Source of the DNA: Flaccisagitta enflata
Lineage: Eukaryota; Chaetognatha; Sagittoidea; Aphragmophora
NCBI GenBank assembly: GCA_965153355.1
Contig: OZ231127.1
Span: 98,146,001 to 98,210,000 of the forward strand
DNA: 64,000 bases
Reading direction: 5' to 3'
The notes under the pieces are model-generated. The model searched no databases. It saw only the letters and a program-made list of their open reading frames with translations, and was not told the origin of the DNA. The translations under genes were made by a program, and so were the position numbers. Below are positions 25,650 through 37,881 of this stretch, piece after piece. Numbering within the stretch: the first letter of the stretch is position 1; each line of letters begins with the position of its first letter.

Positions 25650-26467
25650 TAAGCATTGAATTTTTTTATTTCTAAGTTACTGATCTACAGTTCATAACTG
25701 GACGGAACTATTATCGAAACCCGTACAATCATTATATGCCATAGAATGTCCAAGCTAAAAGTTTAAGGCCACAATGGACACCTGCTATTTAGCTTACGAT
25801 TAAATGATGATAATAGAAATATAGATTTTACCACATAAATATGTGCAACTTTGAAATCATATAGTTTTGATATCTTGTTGGTTTGATTGGTGACAAAAAT
25901 AGAAAAAACCCTGTCCATTGTATTGTATATTTATTGCTACAGCTTTTTTAATCATATATATGCAACTCTTTAACACGTCATATTGATTTGTTGGATAGTC
26001 TGATATTTTGCTTCATTAGTCTTTTCGATGCCATTTGAATCTCATGCTGATATTCTCTTATCCTCATATAGTTTTTATGGAAGAGTGACTGTAACAGCTA
26101 GCTAAAAAGAGTAAGCTAAGGATGAAGGAGGAGAGTCAACAGGAGCTTATAAAAGGAATAATAAAAGACAAAATGATACAGAGAGAGAGCTAGAGACAGA
26201 CAGAGACAGATAGACAAAAAGTAATGGTAAGGGAGACACTTATGCTATTAGGTAAGTGTTACAATTCATAAAAATCATTGTTTCAAAAATTTGTGTATCA
26301 TTAAAAAAATTTTGTTCAAAAGCTATGAGAGCAAAAAAAAAGATAGATTTTTTAAAGGTACTTCTCATCATCTTGCAAGAAAAACAAAGACTGTTTTGAA
26401 CATAGAAACTCTTCACCTCATCACTGATTTTTTTGGGGGGTGAAAGAAGTGGACCTCCATCGTGGCC

Positions 26468-27681
26468 TTAAAGTCTGCTAGTTAAAGTCTGCTGGTTGAA
26501 GTCTGCTGGTTAAAGTCTGCTGGTTGAAGTCTGCTGGGTAAAGTCTGTTGGTTAAAGTCTGCTGGTTTAAATCTGCTGGTTTAAATCTACTGGTTTGAGT
26601 CTGCTGGTTTAAATCTGGTTTGAGTCTGGTTTGGGTCTGGTTTGAGTCTGGTTTGAGTCTGGTTTGAGTCTGGTTTGAGTCTGGTTTGAGTCTGGTTTGA
26701 GTCTGGTTTGAGTCTGGTCATTTTTGGTCATTTTGGTCATTTTTGATCATTTTTGGTCATTTTTGATCATTTTTTGTCATTTTTTGTCATTTTTTGTCAA
26801 TTTTGGTCATTTGTAGTCATTTGTGGTCATTTTAAGTCATTTTGGTCATTTTGGTCATTTTGGTCATTTTTGGTCATTTTTGGTCATTTTTGGTCATTTT
26901 TGATCATTTTTGATCATTTTGGCCATTTTTGTGGTTTATGGTCACTTTGTCATCATTTTGATCATTTTGGTCATTTTGGTCATTTTGGTCATTTTGGTCA
27001 TTTTGGTCATTTTGGTCATTTGGTCATTTTTGTCATTTTATTTTTGGTCATTTGGTCATTTGGTCATTTGGTCATTTTTGGTCATTTTTGGTCATTTTTG
27101 GTCATTTTGGTCATTTTGGTCATTTTTGATCATTTTTGGGCATTTTTGGTCATTTTTGGTTAAAGTCTGCTGGTTAAAGTCTGCTAGTTAAAGTCTGCTG
27201 GTTGAAGTCTACTGGTTAAAGTCTGCTGGTTGAAGTCTGCTGGGTAAAGTCTGATGGTTAAAGTCTGCTGGTTTAAATCTGCTGGTTTAAATCTACTGGT
27301 TTGAGTCTGCTGGTTTAAATCTGGTTTGAGTCTGGTTTGAGTCTGGTTTGAGTCTGGTTTGAGTCTGGTTTGAGTCTGGTTTGAGTCTGGTTTGAGTCTG
27401 GTTTGAGTCTGGTTTGAGTCTGGTTTGAGTCTGGTTTGAGTCTGGTTTGATTCTGGCTTAAATCTGGTTTATGTCTGGTTTATGTCTGGTTTATGTCTGG
27501 TTTATGTCTGATTTAGGTCTGGTGTCGGTCTGGTTTAATTCTGGTTTGAGTCTGGTTTGAGTCTGGTTTGGGTCTGTTTTGGGTTGCGTTTAAGTCTGAT
27601 TTTCGATAAAAAGATACAATAAGGAGTCAGGTCAGTTCAGTTATTTTTGTCCTGCACGCGACTTATAGGTGTTGGCCTTGT
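26468..27681. mobile_element. Family P element, right part
   Basis: It continues from 20953 with AAGTCTGCTGGTT units, a second phased GGTCATTTT(T)G array (26716-27160) and long AGTCTGGTTTG arrays to about 27600. It ends CACGCGACTTATAGGTGTTG and GCCTTGTT. Confidence 0.65.
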
Positions 27682-28002
27682 TTTTTTTACAAATTCTTAT
27701 TTGAAACTCTCGAAAACTATAGAAAGTGTACAAATATTGTTGAGATACACATGCTGGAATATAAACCAGGTAGTTATAAGAAATATTCAATGGAGTAAAG
27801 CTTTAAAATAGCAAAAATCAGTGAAAAAGTCAGTTTTCAGTAGTTTTTGGCGTTTTTTGTATAGAGCAATGAAAAATCACTTTAAACAAACTGAAGGAGG
27901 TAAAAGCATTAGTGCAGCAATTGTAGCCAAACTTTTCATATATTTTTTCATATTTTTACAAACCATAAATACAATTTTTAATCTTAATAGCAGCCCAAAG
28001 GC
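27682..28002. other. AT-rich spacer
   Basis: No gene, RNA or repeat recognised. Confidence 0.4.
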
Positions 28003-28632
28003 GGTAAGTGGTCAGCGGTACCCGTGCCCTGCTTGAGTTTTATGTGATTTAAGTTGAGGGGGAGCAGGGCAGCGGCCCCAAAGGGGACAAAGTCCTGTAG
28101 AACACAGGGGGAATCTGTCCGTCCGTCCGTCCGTCCATCCGCCCGTCCGTCTGTCCGTCCGTCCGTTCGTCCCCCCCCCTGCCCCATCCTCAGGGCTTTG
28201 TCTCCTTCGGGGCCTATTCTGACCCTAATTCTGCCAAATAGCCCAAATCCAAGCAATGTGGCCCAAATCTAAGCAAAATGGCCCAATTCCAAGCATAATG
28301 GCCAAAATCCAAGCAAAATGGCCCAAATCTGGTCAGAATCTAGGTATTGGAGGCCAAAATGATGGATCTCAGGCCAGAATTAGGGTTTTCTGGCAAGATT
28401 TGGGCCATTTTGCTTGGATTTAGGCCATTTTGCTTAGATTTGGGCCATATTGCCTGGATTTGGGCTATTTGGCAGAATTAGGGTCAGAATAGGCCCCGAA
28501 GGAGACGAAGCCCTGAGGATGGGGCAGGGGGGGACGTATGGACAGACGGACGTACAGACGGACGGACAGACGGACGGACAGATTCCCCCTGTGTTCTACA
28601 GGACTTTGTCCCCTTTGGGGCCGTTGCCCAAA
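28003..28632. mobile_element. Family G element with three nested inverted layers
   Basis: Outermost: GGGCAGCGGCCCCAAAGGGG with its ACACAGGGGGAA block. Next: (GTCC)n against (GGAC)n. Next: CCTCAGGGCTTTGTCTCC and CCAAATAGCCCAAATCC against their complements. The centre is GGCCCAAATCCAAGCAAAAT-type units. One outer tail with GGTCAGCGGTACCCG lies on the left. Confidence 0.75.
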
Positions 28633-28690
28633 AATGCTTAAAAGTGCCATTTCATTGGACAATCAATACTTTATTTCCATGCTATTTTTT

Positions 28691-29495
28691 TTGGGCAGCG
28701 GCCCTGGAGGGGTTGATAACCTATGGTTCCACACAGGGCAATTTTTCTGATCTGATGTCAGTGTCCCCCCCCCAAAAGCCCCAAATCAGGCCTCTGAGAC
28801 CTCAGAGCAGGCTTCTGAGACCTCAAATCAGGCCTCTGAGACCTCAAATCAGGCCTCTGAGACCCCAAATCAGGCCTCTCAGACCTCAAAGCAGGCCTCT
28901 CAGACCCTAAAACAGGCCTCTCAGACCTCTTATCAGGCCTCTTAGGCCCCAACTCAGGCCACCGGACATCTTATCAGGCCTCACAGACCCAAAATAAGGC
29001 CTATCAAACCCCAAATCAGGCCCCTTAGACCCCAAATCAGGCCTCTCACACCTCTTATCATGCCTCTTAGGCCCCAACTCAAGCCTCTGAGCCTCTTTTC
29101 AGGCCTTTCAGACCCCAAATCAGGCCTCTCAGACCACAAATCTGGCCTCTCAAACTACAAATCAGGCATCTGAGATCCCTAATCAGGCCTCTCAGACCCC
29201 AAATCAGGCCTCTCAGACCTCTTTTCAGGCTTCTTAGGCCTTAACTCTGGCCTTCCAGACCTCTTATCAGGCCTCTCAGACCCTATATCAGGCCTCTCAC
29301 AACCCAGATCAGACCTTATGGACCCCTGATTAGACCTCTCAGACCCAAGATCATGCCTCCCAAAACAAAATTGCCCTGTGTGGAACCATAGGTCATCGAC
29401 CCCTCCGGGGCCGCTGCCCCATTACCTCATCACTACAATACTAAATGATATCAATGGGGCATTGGGAACCGCTGACCATAATGACGCTTGGCGGC
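28691..29495. mobile_element. Family G element, large core
   Basis: GGGCAGCGGCCCTGGAGGGG and a CTATGGTTCCACACAGGGC block occur at the left and inverted at about 29370-29420. The core is about 25 units of CTCAGACCCCAAATCAGGC. The tail with GGGAACCGCTGACCA is on the right. Confidence 0.7.
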
Positions 29496-29499
29496 CTGT

Positions 29500-30238
29500 T
29501 TTTTGGGCAAAAGAAGGCCGATGACCTAACTTTCACACAGAGAAATTTCTTTTCTTCTTCTCTCTCTTCCTCCGTCCACCCCCTTCGAAGCTCATATCCT
29601 GGCCTTGGGGCCATAGTCCTAGTCTAGAGGCCCAAATTCTAGTCTAGAGGCCCAAATTCTAGCCTCAAGGCCCAAATCCTTGCCTCAAGACTCAAATTCT
29701 AACCTTGAGGCACAAATCCCAGTCTAGAGGCCTATATCCCAGCCACAATGCCCATATCCCAGGCTTGAGGCTCAAATCTTAGCCTCAAGGCTCAAATCCT
29801 AGCCTAAACCCTCTAATCCAAGCCTCAAGCCTCGAATCCTATCCTTTAGGCTCAAATCACAGCCTCATGGCTCAAATCACAGCCTAAAGCATCAAATCAC
29901 AGCCACGAGGCTCAAATAAGAGCCTCATGGCTCAAATCACAGCCTAGAGCCTCATATCCCAGCCTCAAGCCTCAAATACCAGCCTTGAGGCTCAAATCAC
30001 AGCTTTGAGGCTCAAATCATAGACTCAAGGCTCAAATCACAGCCTCATGGCTCAAATCTCAGCCTCATGGCTCAAATCACAGCCTTGAGGCTCAAATTCA
30101 TTGCTAGAGCTTCAAATCTTACTAAGCATAGGTCATCGGCCCCTTTGGGGCCGCTGCCCCTCTCACCATCACACATCACATATACTCACATAGGGGCAAC
30201 GGGTACCGCTGACCATCTAACGCTTTTGCGACTATTAC
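29500..30238. mobile_element. Family G element, adjacent copy
   Basis: The left end is diverged (GGGCAAAAGAAGGCCGATGA). The right end is typical (CATCGGCCCCTTTGGGGCCG) with tail GGGTACCGCTGACCATC and AACGCTTTTGCGAC. The core is GGCTCAAATCACAGCCT units. Confidence 0.7.
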
Positions 30239-30251
30239 CATTAATTTGTAG

Positions 30252-30720
30252 CTAATGCACCAAAAAAGACATTTCCCTAGGTCAGGGGTCTTGACCATTT
30301 TTTTGACCTATGGTTTGTTCCTGGACATCGTTGTAGGTTGTGTGACAGACATTTGAGAAATCTGGGTTGTGTGACAGACGTCAAAGAATGGCCGGTTGTG
30401 TGACAGATATTCAGAATCTTTGGGTTGTGTGACATACAAACATGGGAGAATTGTAGGCTGTGAGACTGACATCGAAGAACTCTGGGTTGTGAGACAGACA
30501 TCAAAGAACTCTGGGGTAGGTGACAGACATTGGATAATTGTAGGTTGTGTGACAGACATTGGAGAAATCTGGGTTGTGTAAAAGACACCGAAGTATTGTG
30601 GGTTGTTTTACATACATAGGAGAACTCTGGCTTGTGTGACAGATATTAGAGAAACCTAGGCTGTGTGACAGATATTGGAGAAACCTAGGTTGTGTGACAG
30701 TTGTAGAAACAGAGAAACCT
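30252..30720. repeat. Minisatellite of about 30 bp
   Basis: GGTTGTGTGACAGACAT-type units, the same as at 18060-19565. The left edge (AAAAAAGACATTTCCCTAGG) matches the inverted right edge of that copy. No spacers, so not CRISPR-like. Confidence 0.65.
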
Positions 30721-30926
30721 ATGGAACTTTAGTGTTCCACTATCATGGAACTAATCATGCCTTCGGGCAGGAGCCGTAAAGTACTGCAAGAACCACCTGT
30801 AGATGCCAAAGAGTAATACCAGCCCTAAGGCTACATCTTTTATACAAAAGATGTCATGTAGGTTATGTAAGATGTCATGAAAGCTATATTAATATTGTGT
30901 AACAAACCGATTGACAATTGGCTCAC

Positions 30927-31143
30927 CGTAGTAACAATCCTTTCTTCTCCAATAAATACTGAAAGTAGTGACTAACAGTCGGTTTGGGGGTCAATTTCAA
31001 CAATTCTCTGGCGAAGAACAGAAAGGGTTCAGGTTTTTGACGATAGTAATTGATGTCAAATATATCCATAGGGTTTTTCACGCCAAACTTTTCCTCAATA
31101 GTGGCGTAAAGTCCAAGATCTGGTGCACGGAAACTTGGAACGC
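30927..31143 (-). CDS. Sirtuin exon (SIRT2/SIRT3-like, NAD-dependent deacylase)
   Basis: The exon opens after CTAACAG and ends before GTGAGC. It is 217 bp, entering with two bases and leaving with two. It encodes the sirtuin stretch from the first NAD-binding segment (VPSFRAPDLGLY) through FDINYYRQKPEPF and FARELLKLTP to HYFQYLLEKKGLLLR, which in class I sirtuins leads to the TQNID motif in the next exon. Entry phase joins exactly to 33698-33845. The usual PDFR reads PSFR, losing a highly conserved Asp. The following exons, with the catalytic His and the zinc site, were not found in the window. Confidence 0.88.
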
Positions 31144-31370
31144 CTGTTAGCCAATGAAGAAAAAGCAAATCAGGTCAGAGCAGCTGTGAGCGAATGAGGA
31201 AAATGCAGATAAGGTCAGAGCAAATGATTCTCATGAAATCTTGTTAGATAAGATGATAAGATCTAAACTACTGGTTGTCCATATACCAGTAAAGGCGCCT
31301 CTCGCCAACTGGTAAAACATTGTATGATTGTTTTTGTTTTCAGTTTCTTCTCTCTCTTTATTTAATTTTC

Positions 31371-31543
31371 AGTCGTAGACACGCGACTCTACACCTTGCC
31401 GTGTCAGTTGGTAGGTCGGTAGGTTGGTAGGTTGGTCCATAGGTTCGTTGGTCCGTCCATCACATTTTTGAATTCCAATCAATTTTTGCATTACTGCTCC
31501 CGCCCAACCATCCGCGACTGGATTGCCGTGTATCCGGCCTTGC
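31371..31543. mobile_element. Compact family P element
   Basis: AGTCGTAGACACGCGACT, GTTGGTAGGTCGG-type repeats, CTGCTCCCGCCCAACC and TGCCGTGTATCCGGCCTTGC. It lies in the sirtuin intron. Confidence 0.65.
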
Positions 31544-31604
31544 TTTTTTCTCTCTCTCATTTTGCATATTGCGCCTTAGTGTGTGTGTATGTGGGTGTGT
31601 GTGT

Positions 31605-31820
<216 letters not shown>

Positions 31821-32169
31821 AAGTATTAAACATTTATTTTTGCCTCCAAATTTTCGGCTATTACAGCCTTCGACGGGGAGAATGACCTGATGTAACATAA
31901 CAAAATATTTCAAGTCTAGAAAAAAACATTTCAAATGAGCATCATGTCGACTCTTTTTTCTTCTTTTCCTTCTTTTTTGCACCTTTTTTGTATTCCCAAT
32001 CACTTGGTCTTTTTTGCCGCTCTTTGAAAAATTGTCTTTCCACCAAAAACAGAGTAAAGATCAAAACTAACCCCATTTTCTTCCGCCTGCCCTCTTTCTA
32101 CACCCGGGTGTTGTTTCTTAAAGTATATAAAAAAAACCCAGGGTATCCAGAGGTCTATCTTCTTTTGTT

Positions 32170-32470
32170 TTCCCCCTCAAAAGTCCCCATTCGGTTTATC
32201 CACCATCGCTCTCGAGCCACTCGGTAGACGTCATCGTTTCCTGGGACATGCTCCAATACAATCACACCCATGTCTTCCTCTGTGTGTCCATCTTTCTTGA
32301 AATGATACAAGTATTAAAGATAATCTTGCCCTCATCCCTGGAACCCCAAAATTGGCTATTTGTCAAAAAATTGCGCTGTTGGGGTCAGAGAAAATACTTA
32401 TTGATGTTCTCTCAAGACGAAGCTGAAGAATAGACAAAGTCTTCCCATAGGAGCAGGCAGCTCCAAGGAT
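32170..32470 (-). pseudogene. GIY-YIG endonuclease-like fragment
   Basis: The minus strand reads HFKKDGHTEEDMGVIVLEHV, then PGNDDVYRVARERWWINRM and GTFEGEN. This resembles the C-terminal half of a GIY-YIG domain (RE..WI then GLN/GEN) as attached to Penelope-like RTs. Upstream, YGKTLSILQLRLERTS resembles the core Y-G-x-T and R-L-x-x-H region in another frame. No RT is attached here. It lies in the sirtuin intron and is broken by frameshifts. Confidence 0.5.
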
Positions 32471-32964
32471 TACAAAAGCAATCCCAGCAACACTGAAATC
32501 AATACTGAGTCATGAAATACTTTTGTCATGTTACGCTCTCTCACTCTCTCTCTCTCTCTCTCTCTCCCTCCCTCCCTCCATGTCGTTTCAATACAGAGAG
32601 CGCCAAATCTTAATCTACTTAGACTCTACGGAAAGGGCACTTTGGTGCACCAAAAAGATGTAAAAAGTTTTTTAATGTCACATGCTACACAACTTTAAAT
32701 GTTGCCTTGTCTCTCCTTCCGTTTGTTGGTTGGCTGGTTGGTTGGTTAGCTGGTTGGTCAGTTGGTCGATCATAAAAATTGTCTATGTCTAGTGACCTCA
32801 TTTTTGTTGTTTACATAGGGCACAAGACTAAGATTGGTGAAAAATATTGCTCATTGGGAAAAATGCATAAAAATGTGAAAAAATAGGGGGAGCCTAGTTC
32901 TGCCTCAACTATCGCAAATTGGCTCAAGCAAAAAAGGGAAACATTAATTCCTAACCCAGAACTC

Positions 32965-33105
32965 AAGGCCGGATACACGGCTACCCTAGTCGTGTGCGGT
33001 TGGGCAGGAGCAGTAATGTGGAAACTGCTCGAAATTCAAAAATGTTACCGACGGACGGACCGACCGACACGGCAAGGTGTAGAGTCGCGTATCCGCGATT
33101 AAAAA
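32965..33105. mobile_element. Compact family P element, inverted
   Basis: AAGGCCGGATACACGGC at one end, CGGCAAGGTGTAGAGTCGCG at the other. Confidence 0.6.
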
Positions 33106-33142
33106 TCGAAAAACGTTTTTCATTTTTTTCCCCAATAATTAG

Positions 33143-33540
33143 AACAAGGCCAACACCTTACAGTCGCCTGCCGTTGTGAAGACCATAAGACCAAAAGACT
33201 AAAAGACTAAGAGACCAAAAGTCTAAGTCTAAGTCAATGTAAACTGACTTGAAATAACTTTAGATAACTTGAAATGACTTAAAATGACTTAAAATGATGT
33301 AAATTGGTGAAAAAAGGCTAAGTGTTTCTGACAGACCGACCGCCGGACCGAAAGAGAGAGTGGGTTGTAGAGTCGCGTGCACGCGACAAAAACAAGGCAG
33401 GATACACGGCTACCGGCGTGCGGTTGGGCAGGGGCTGTGATAAGATAGGCTAACCAAACATTTGGGTAGGAGCGGTAATGCAAAAACCGAAAAAAAAGTT
33501 AAGAACGCTGAAAAAAAACTTAGTGTTACCGATCGACCAT
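33143..33540. mobile_element. Two family P elements end to end
   Basis: 33143-33387 starts AACAAGGCCAACACC, has AAAATGACTT units and ends with the palindrome. 33391-33540 starts immediately with AACAAGGCAGGATACACGGC and lacks its far end. Confidence 0.6.
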
Positions 33541-33697
33541 AGGTTCTCCATAGGTCTAAATTAGGTCTAAATTAGGTCTGAATTAAGTGTCCCTGCTCAC
33601 TTACTTAGCTCCTGTGACATTCATAAATATGTGTACACGTTGTGAATGCAACTCATGAGAATGCTGACAATTGTTGCCAGTGGAAACACATCCTTAC

Positions 33698-33791
33698 CTG
33701 CAGCTGTGGATATGCCGGCCCCAGTCATAAAGCAGATGTTTCTGATAGCGTCAGATTTGATCTTTTCTGCAACCATTTCAAAAGAAACAAT

Positions 33792-33822
<31 letters not shown>

Positions 33823-33845
33823 GGCTGATTTGCTGAGGTTTCCAT
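33698..33845 (-). CDS. Sirtuin first coding exon
   Basis: The ATG is at 33845-33843 and the donor CAG|GTAAGG at 33697. The 148-bp exon encodes a short leader with ten consecutive Ser residues (a TCA microsatellite), then FEMVAEKIKSDAIRNICFMT and GAGISTAA. GAGIS is the NAD-binding glycine motif of sirtuins. It leaves with one base and fits the next exon. CTTCCAG a few bases upstream of the ATG could be an acceptor for an upstream 5'-UTR exon. The short N-terminus gives no clear signal for location. Assignment to the family is firm; SIRT2 versus SIRT3 is not resolved. Confidence 0.85.
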
Positions 33846-34013
33846 GGCAGCAGTGCGTGCTGGAAGATACAGAAAGATCTGCTGAGCAAATGTCTTATAA
33901 TATCTTTTATTCGTCATGAACGACAGAGCACACAACATCATTTCACTATAAATTACTAAAAAAGAGAAGGGGAAAAAAAAAGACAAATTTTAACGTAAAC
34001 ATTATTCGTAGTA

Positions 34014-35990
34014 TCAATCAGCAATGCGTTGATAATATAATTTCTGCAAGCCTTCCAACATAGAGTTGCCCAGCTTTGAGAGTTGCTTTAAAAACTTTCG
34101 CGAACGACTTTCAAATATTTCAAGTAGTGATGGATAACCGAATGAGAGGCGTAAAAAGCGAATACTCTCCCATCTGTTGAACGTAAATATACGGCGGATG
34201 CAGTCATTCAATGCTACATTTAATGGCTGCATTTGACTAGCAGAGTATTGTACTACATCAGAGGCATACGTAAGGTGAGGTACACAAGTAGCATACAACA
34301 ATTTCATGAGAATTTGTTCCGACGGCCCATGATGAACATTGAGAACTGTGTTAGCAGCTGAGCGAAACCTGACAAGTGGTTTTAAATGTGAAGTAGTAAA
34401 TTGATTACCAGCAACAATGGTGACACCTAGGTATTTGTACCTATCAACGTAATCAAGATCTTTGTCATACATTTCAAAATACCAAAAAATACCAAAATAC
34501 ATTACTTTTGACTTTGATGGATTGTACGAGAGACACCAAGAAAGACCATAAGCTATGCATGTATCAAGAAGCAGTTGTAAAGCAGAGCGACAGGGGGCCA
34601 ATAGACAGATATCGTCAGCATAAACAATACAAGCAAGAAAGATATCGATAACATGACATCCAATATTCAATTTTTTCAATTGTTGAATTAAATCGTCTAT
34701 GTATACCACGAAAAGTCGAGGACTAAGCACGCCGGAATATACACGAAATGTATCACTAAACACACCATTCCACTTTACTAAGCTTGTCAAATTCGAATAC
34801 CAATAGATCAGCAAGTTTAAAAAACAGATAGGTATGCCACGTGCCATCAATTTCATGAACAAACCACTATGGTTTTCCTTATCAAAACCTTTGGAGCAAT
34901 CCAAAAATGCTGCAAAAACATTTGAACCACGACTAGTAAAAAAATCAACGCATTCTTTTAAACAAAAAATTGCATGCGACGTCGAGTGACGTTTTTTATA
35001 TCCAAACTGCACTGAATCTGTAAAAAGGAGATGACCAATTTTCATCAGCATAGCGTGTTCAAATAAAAAGGAAAAGACCACACCTAAGGTGAGGCCACGG
35101 TAATTTTTCAGGTCAGAATGATCACCCTCCGTATCTTTAATTAAAGGGGTTATTACACCATTCAAGAACTCGTGGGGAACATAGGAATGCTGTATCATTG
35201 CATTATACAAAATGTGTAAGTGATAAGCAAGTTTAGGAGAACCGTATAATATGTGTTCAGCTTTTACAAAAGACGCAGATGCCTTCCCAGTCTTTAATTT
35301 AGACATCACATCGAGCATTTCATTCCAAGACAAAAATAGATGATTGATAGCATCATTAGAATGTTTAGCAGAAAATTCGTCATAACATTTCCGGAATTCA
35401 GATAATAATATAGCAGATTGATTCGAATCAGTAGACCAATAGATGTCGTTAAAACCTTTGGCGAAACAATTAGCAATCTGTGCATCATCACTCAAGCCAT
35501 CAATATGAATGCCTACATTACCTTTAGAATAATTAAAATATTTGTACGATCTCCAGAATTTATTCTGGTCACCATCTACAAGATTTTCATTCAGTGAATC
35601 AATACGATCCTGATCAAATTCTAATTTACATTTCTTTAAGTACAACTTGTATTTGTAATAAGCGTTCTTTTTAGCTTCAAAAATAGGACCATTTCGCGGA
35701 CTACCGTTTATTTTCCAGTAATCATGTGTCACAATAGAATCGTTTTTAAGTGACGACAGTTCATCATTCCAATAACCCTTTGTCGTTGTAGGTTTACATC
35801 GAGGTAATTGAAGATCAGAAATTTGAATTCATTTGACTATGTCTAGATAGTAATTTTCAATTTGACAGATATGATCAGTATTATCACAACATTTATTACC
35901 GTGGACAATGTTAGGAATATTAATATCATTAAGACATCTTTCCATAACGTTTTCATAATTTTTCCGTATAGAATCATTTACACCCCTCCA
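34014..35990 (-). pseudogene. LINE with near-complete reverse transcriptase (LINE-B)
   Basis: A 572-codon frame (35732-34014) follows an upstream part (to about 35990) separated by a stop near 35848. Order: linker, YRGLTLGVVFSFLFEHAML fingers, motif A (FAAFLDCSKGFDKENH), motif B (YSGVLSPRLFVVYIDDL), motif C (VYADDICLLAP), then YNPSKSKVMYFG and the thumb/C-terminal domain. The catalytic Asp of motif A and both Asp of motif C are kept. No endonuclease domain is seen; the 5' end meets a (GTT)n tract at 36017. CR1-related placement is a guess. It lies upstream of the sirtuin first coding exon on the same strand. Confidence 0.8.
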
Positions 35991-36016
35991 GTTTATGACT
36001 GAAGGCAGAACTTTTT

Positions 36017-36390
<374 letters not shown>

Positions 36391-36575
36391 TGCCTGCTAC
36401 AGCGCTGTGTCGCTGGAGTATGTTTTTTTTTCACTTTAGTGCACTATAAGGGAAGAACAGAGAAACAAAAGCTTTATTCATATTGGGAAAAACAAGGGAA
36501 GAACTGAAAAACATTATCCATATTCAAGAAGGACAGTGAAAAAACAAAACTGTATTTTCAGACTGGAAGGGAAAT

Positions 36576-36953
36576 AGTCGCAAAAGCGTAGGATGGTCAG
36601 CGGAACCTGTTGCCCCTATGTGAGTATGTTGGTGTGTGATGGCGAAAGGAGCAGAGGGGGGTTTGGGCCTAAAGGCTGAAATTTGAGTCTCAAGGGTTAG
36701 GATTTGTGCCTTGAGGGTTGGGATTTGAGCCTCAAGGGTTGGGATTTGAGCCATGAAGGTCGGGGTTTAGGACTCAATGATTGGGATTTGAGCCTCAAAG
36801 CTAGGATTTGGGCCTTAAGGCTAGAATTTGGGTCTCAAGGCAAGGATTTGGGGGCTTCAAAGACGGTGGATGGAGAAGAATAAGAAGAAGAAATTTCCCC
36901 TATGTGTGAAAGCATAGGTCATCGGCCCCTTTGGGGCTGCTGCCCAAAAAAAG
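36576..36953. mobile_element. Family G element
   Basis: Tail AGTCGCAAAAGCGTAGGATG with GGTCAGCGG; core of GGGATTTGAGCCTCAAGG units; right end CATCGGCCCCTTTGGGG. The left inner end is missing. Confidence 0.65.
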
Positions 36954-36963
36954 GAAACAAAGA

Positions 36964-37215
36964 CCAGTCATCCAAGGATCAAAGATGGTCAGTGGTACCC
37001 GATACCCTACTTGGAGTGATCAAGTGAAGTAGTGGAGTGAGAGCCGGGCAGTGGCCCCAAAGGGCCGATGTCCTCGTCCTCAAGGACACAGGGGTGAATT
37101 TCGAGACGTCCTGAGGCGGATTTGAAGTCACCATCTCACATCCATCCATATATGTTTTAGACAGACGGACCGACGGAAAAAGCAGGGTGTAGTCATGAAG
37201 CTTGCGACTAAAATT
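36964..37215. mobile_element. Family G left end joined to a family P tail
   Basis: ACCAGTCATCCAAGGATC, GGTCAGTGGTACCCG and GGGCAGTGGCCCCAAAGGG, then at about 37150 a GACGGACCGACGG tail ending in a degraded palindrome. Confidence 0.55.
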
Positions 37216-37479
37216 GTTTCATCGTATTCCATCAGGGTCAAATTTAAAAATCTTTTTTTAATATTTTGTTGAATAACAATAAATTCTGAGCATAATCAAT
37301 GCTACTTAGATTCTTTAAAGTTCCTAGACCCAAAGCCAGCGTCTTTTTTCATCTATCCTAATTTACATGATCATAATCCACCATAAAATTTGCTTCAGTG
37401 AAAGTTTCCCTATGTTCAGCAGATTTCAGGAGAGAATTACCTTTTCAAAATACTTATTGACATACAGTCATAGTCGTTG

Positions 37480-37880
37480 CCTCAATTTTGGCCTGATGTC
37501 TATCATTTTGGCCCCTAAGATCTAGATTGTGGCCTCCTATACCAAGATTCGGACCAAATTTGGGTCATTTTGCTTGGACTTGAGCCGTCATGCTTGGACT
37601 TGGGCTATTTTGCTTAGACTTGGGCCATATTGCTTGGATTTGGGCTATTTGGCAGAATTTAGGTCAGAATAGGCCCCAAAGGAGACGAAGCCCTAAGGAT
37701 GGGGCCGGGGGGGGTCAGACAGACGGGTGGACGGACAAATGGACGGACAGACACATTTCCCCTGAGTTCTACAGGACTTTGTTCCCTTTGGGGCCACTGC
37801 CATGCTCCCTCTCAACCTAAGTCACATAACCATCAAGCAGGGCACGGGTACTGCGGACCACTTACTGCCTTTGGGCTGCT
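37480..37880. mobile_element. Half of a family G element
   Basis: It matches the right half of the 28003 copy from its core outward (CTATTTGGCAGAATT, GGAGACGAAGCCCT, CCCTTTGGGGCC, tail). The left half is absent. It ends where the next MITE begins. Confidence 0.65.
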
Positions 37881-37881
37881 A

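Larger units (their letters stand above)
20954..26467. mobile_element. TTAA-flanked insertion of 5.5 kb
   Basis: The ends are inverted copies of GGCCACGATGGAGGTC, flanked by TTAA at 20950-20953 and 26468-26471. AAGTCTGCTGGTT repeats are continuous on both outer sides, so the segment interrupts them. TTAA targets suggest a piggyBac- or Kolobok-type event. A third, diverged copy of the end lies at 25767, so a smaller 25767-26467 element is an alternative. No transposase was recognised. Confidence 0.5.

Noticed and set aside
30320-30720. A CRISPR-like array of about 30-bp repeats.
   Set aside because: The units are contiguous and degenerate with no unique spacers, in a eukaryotic context. It is a minisatellite.
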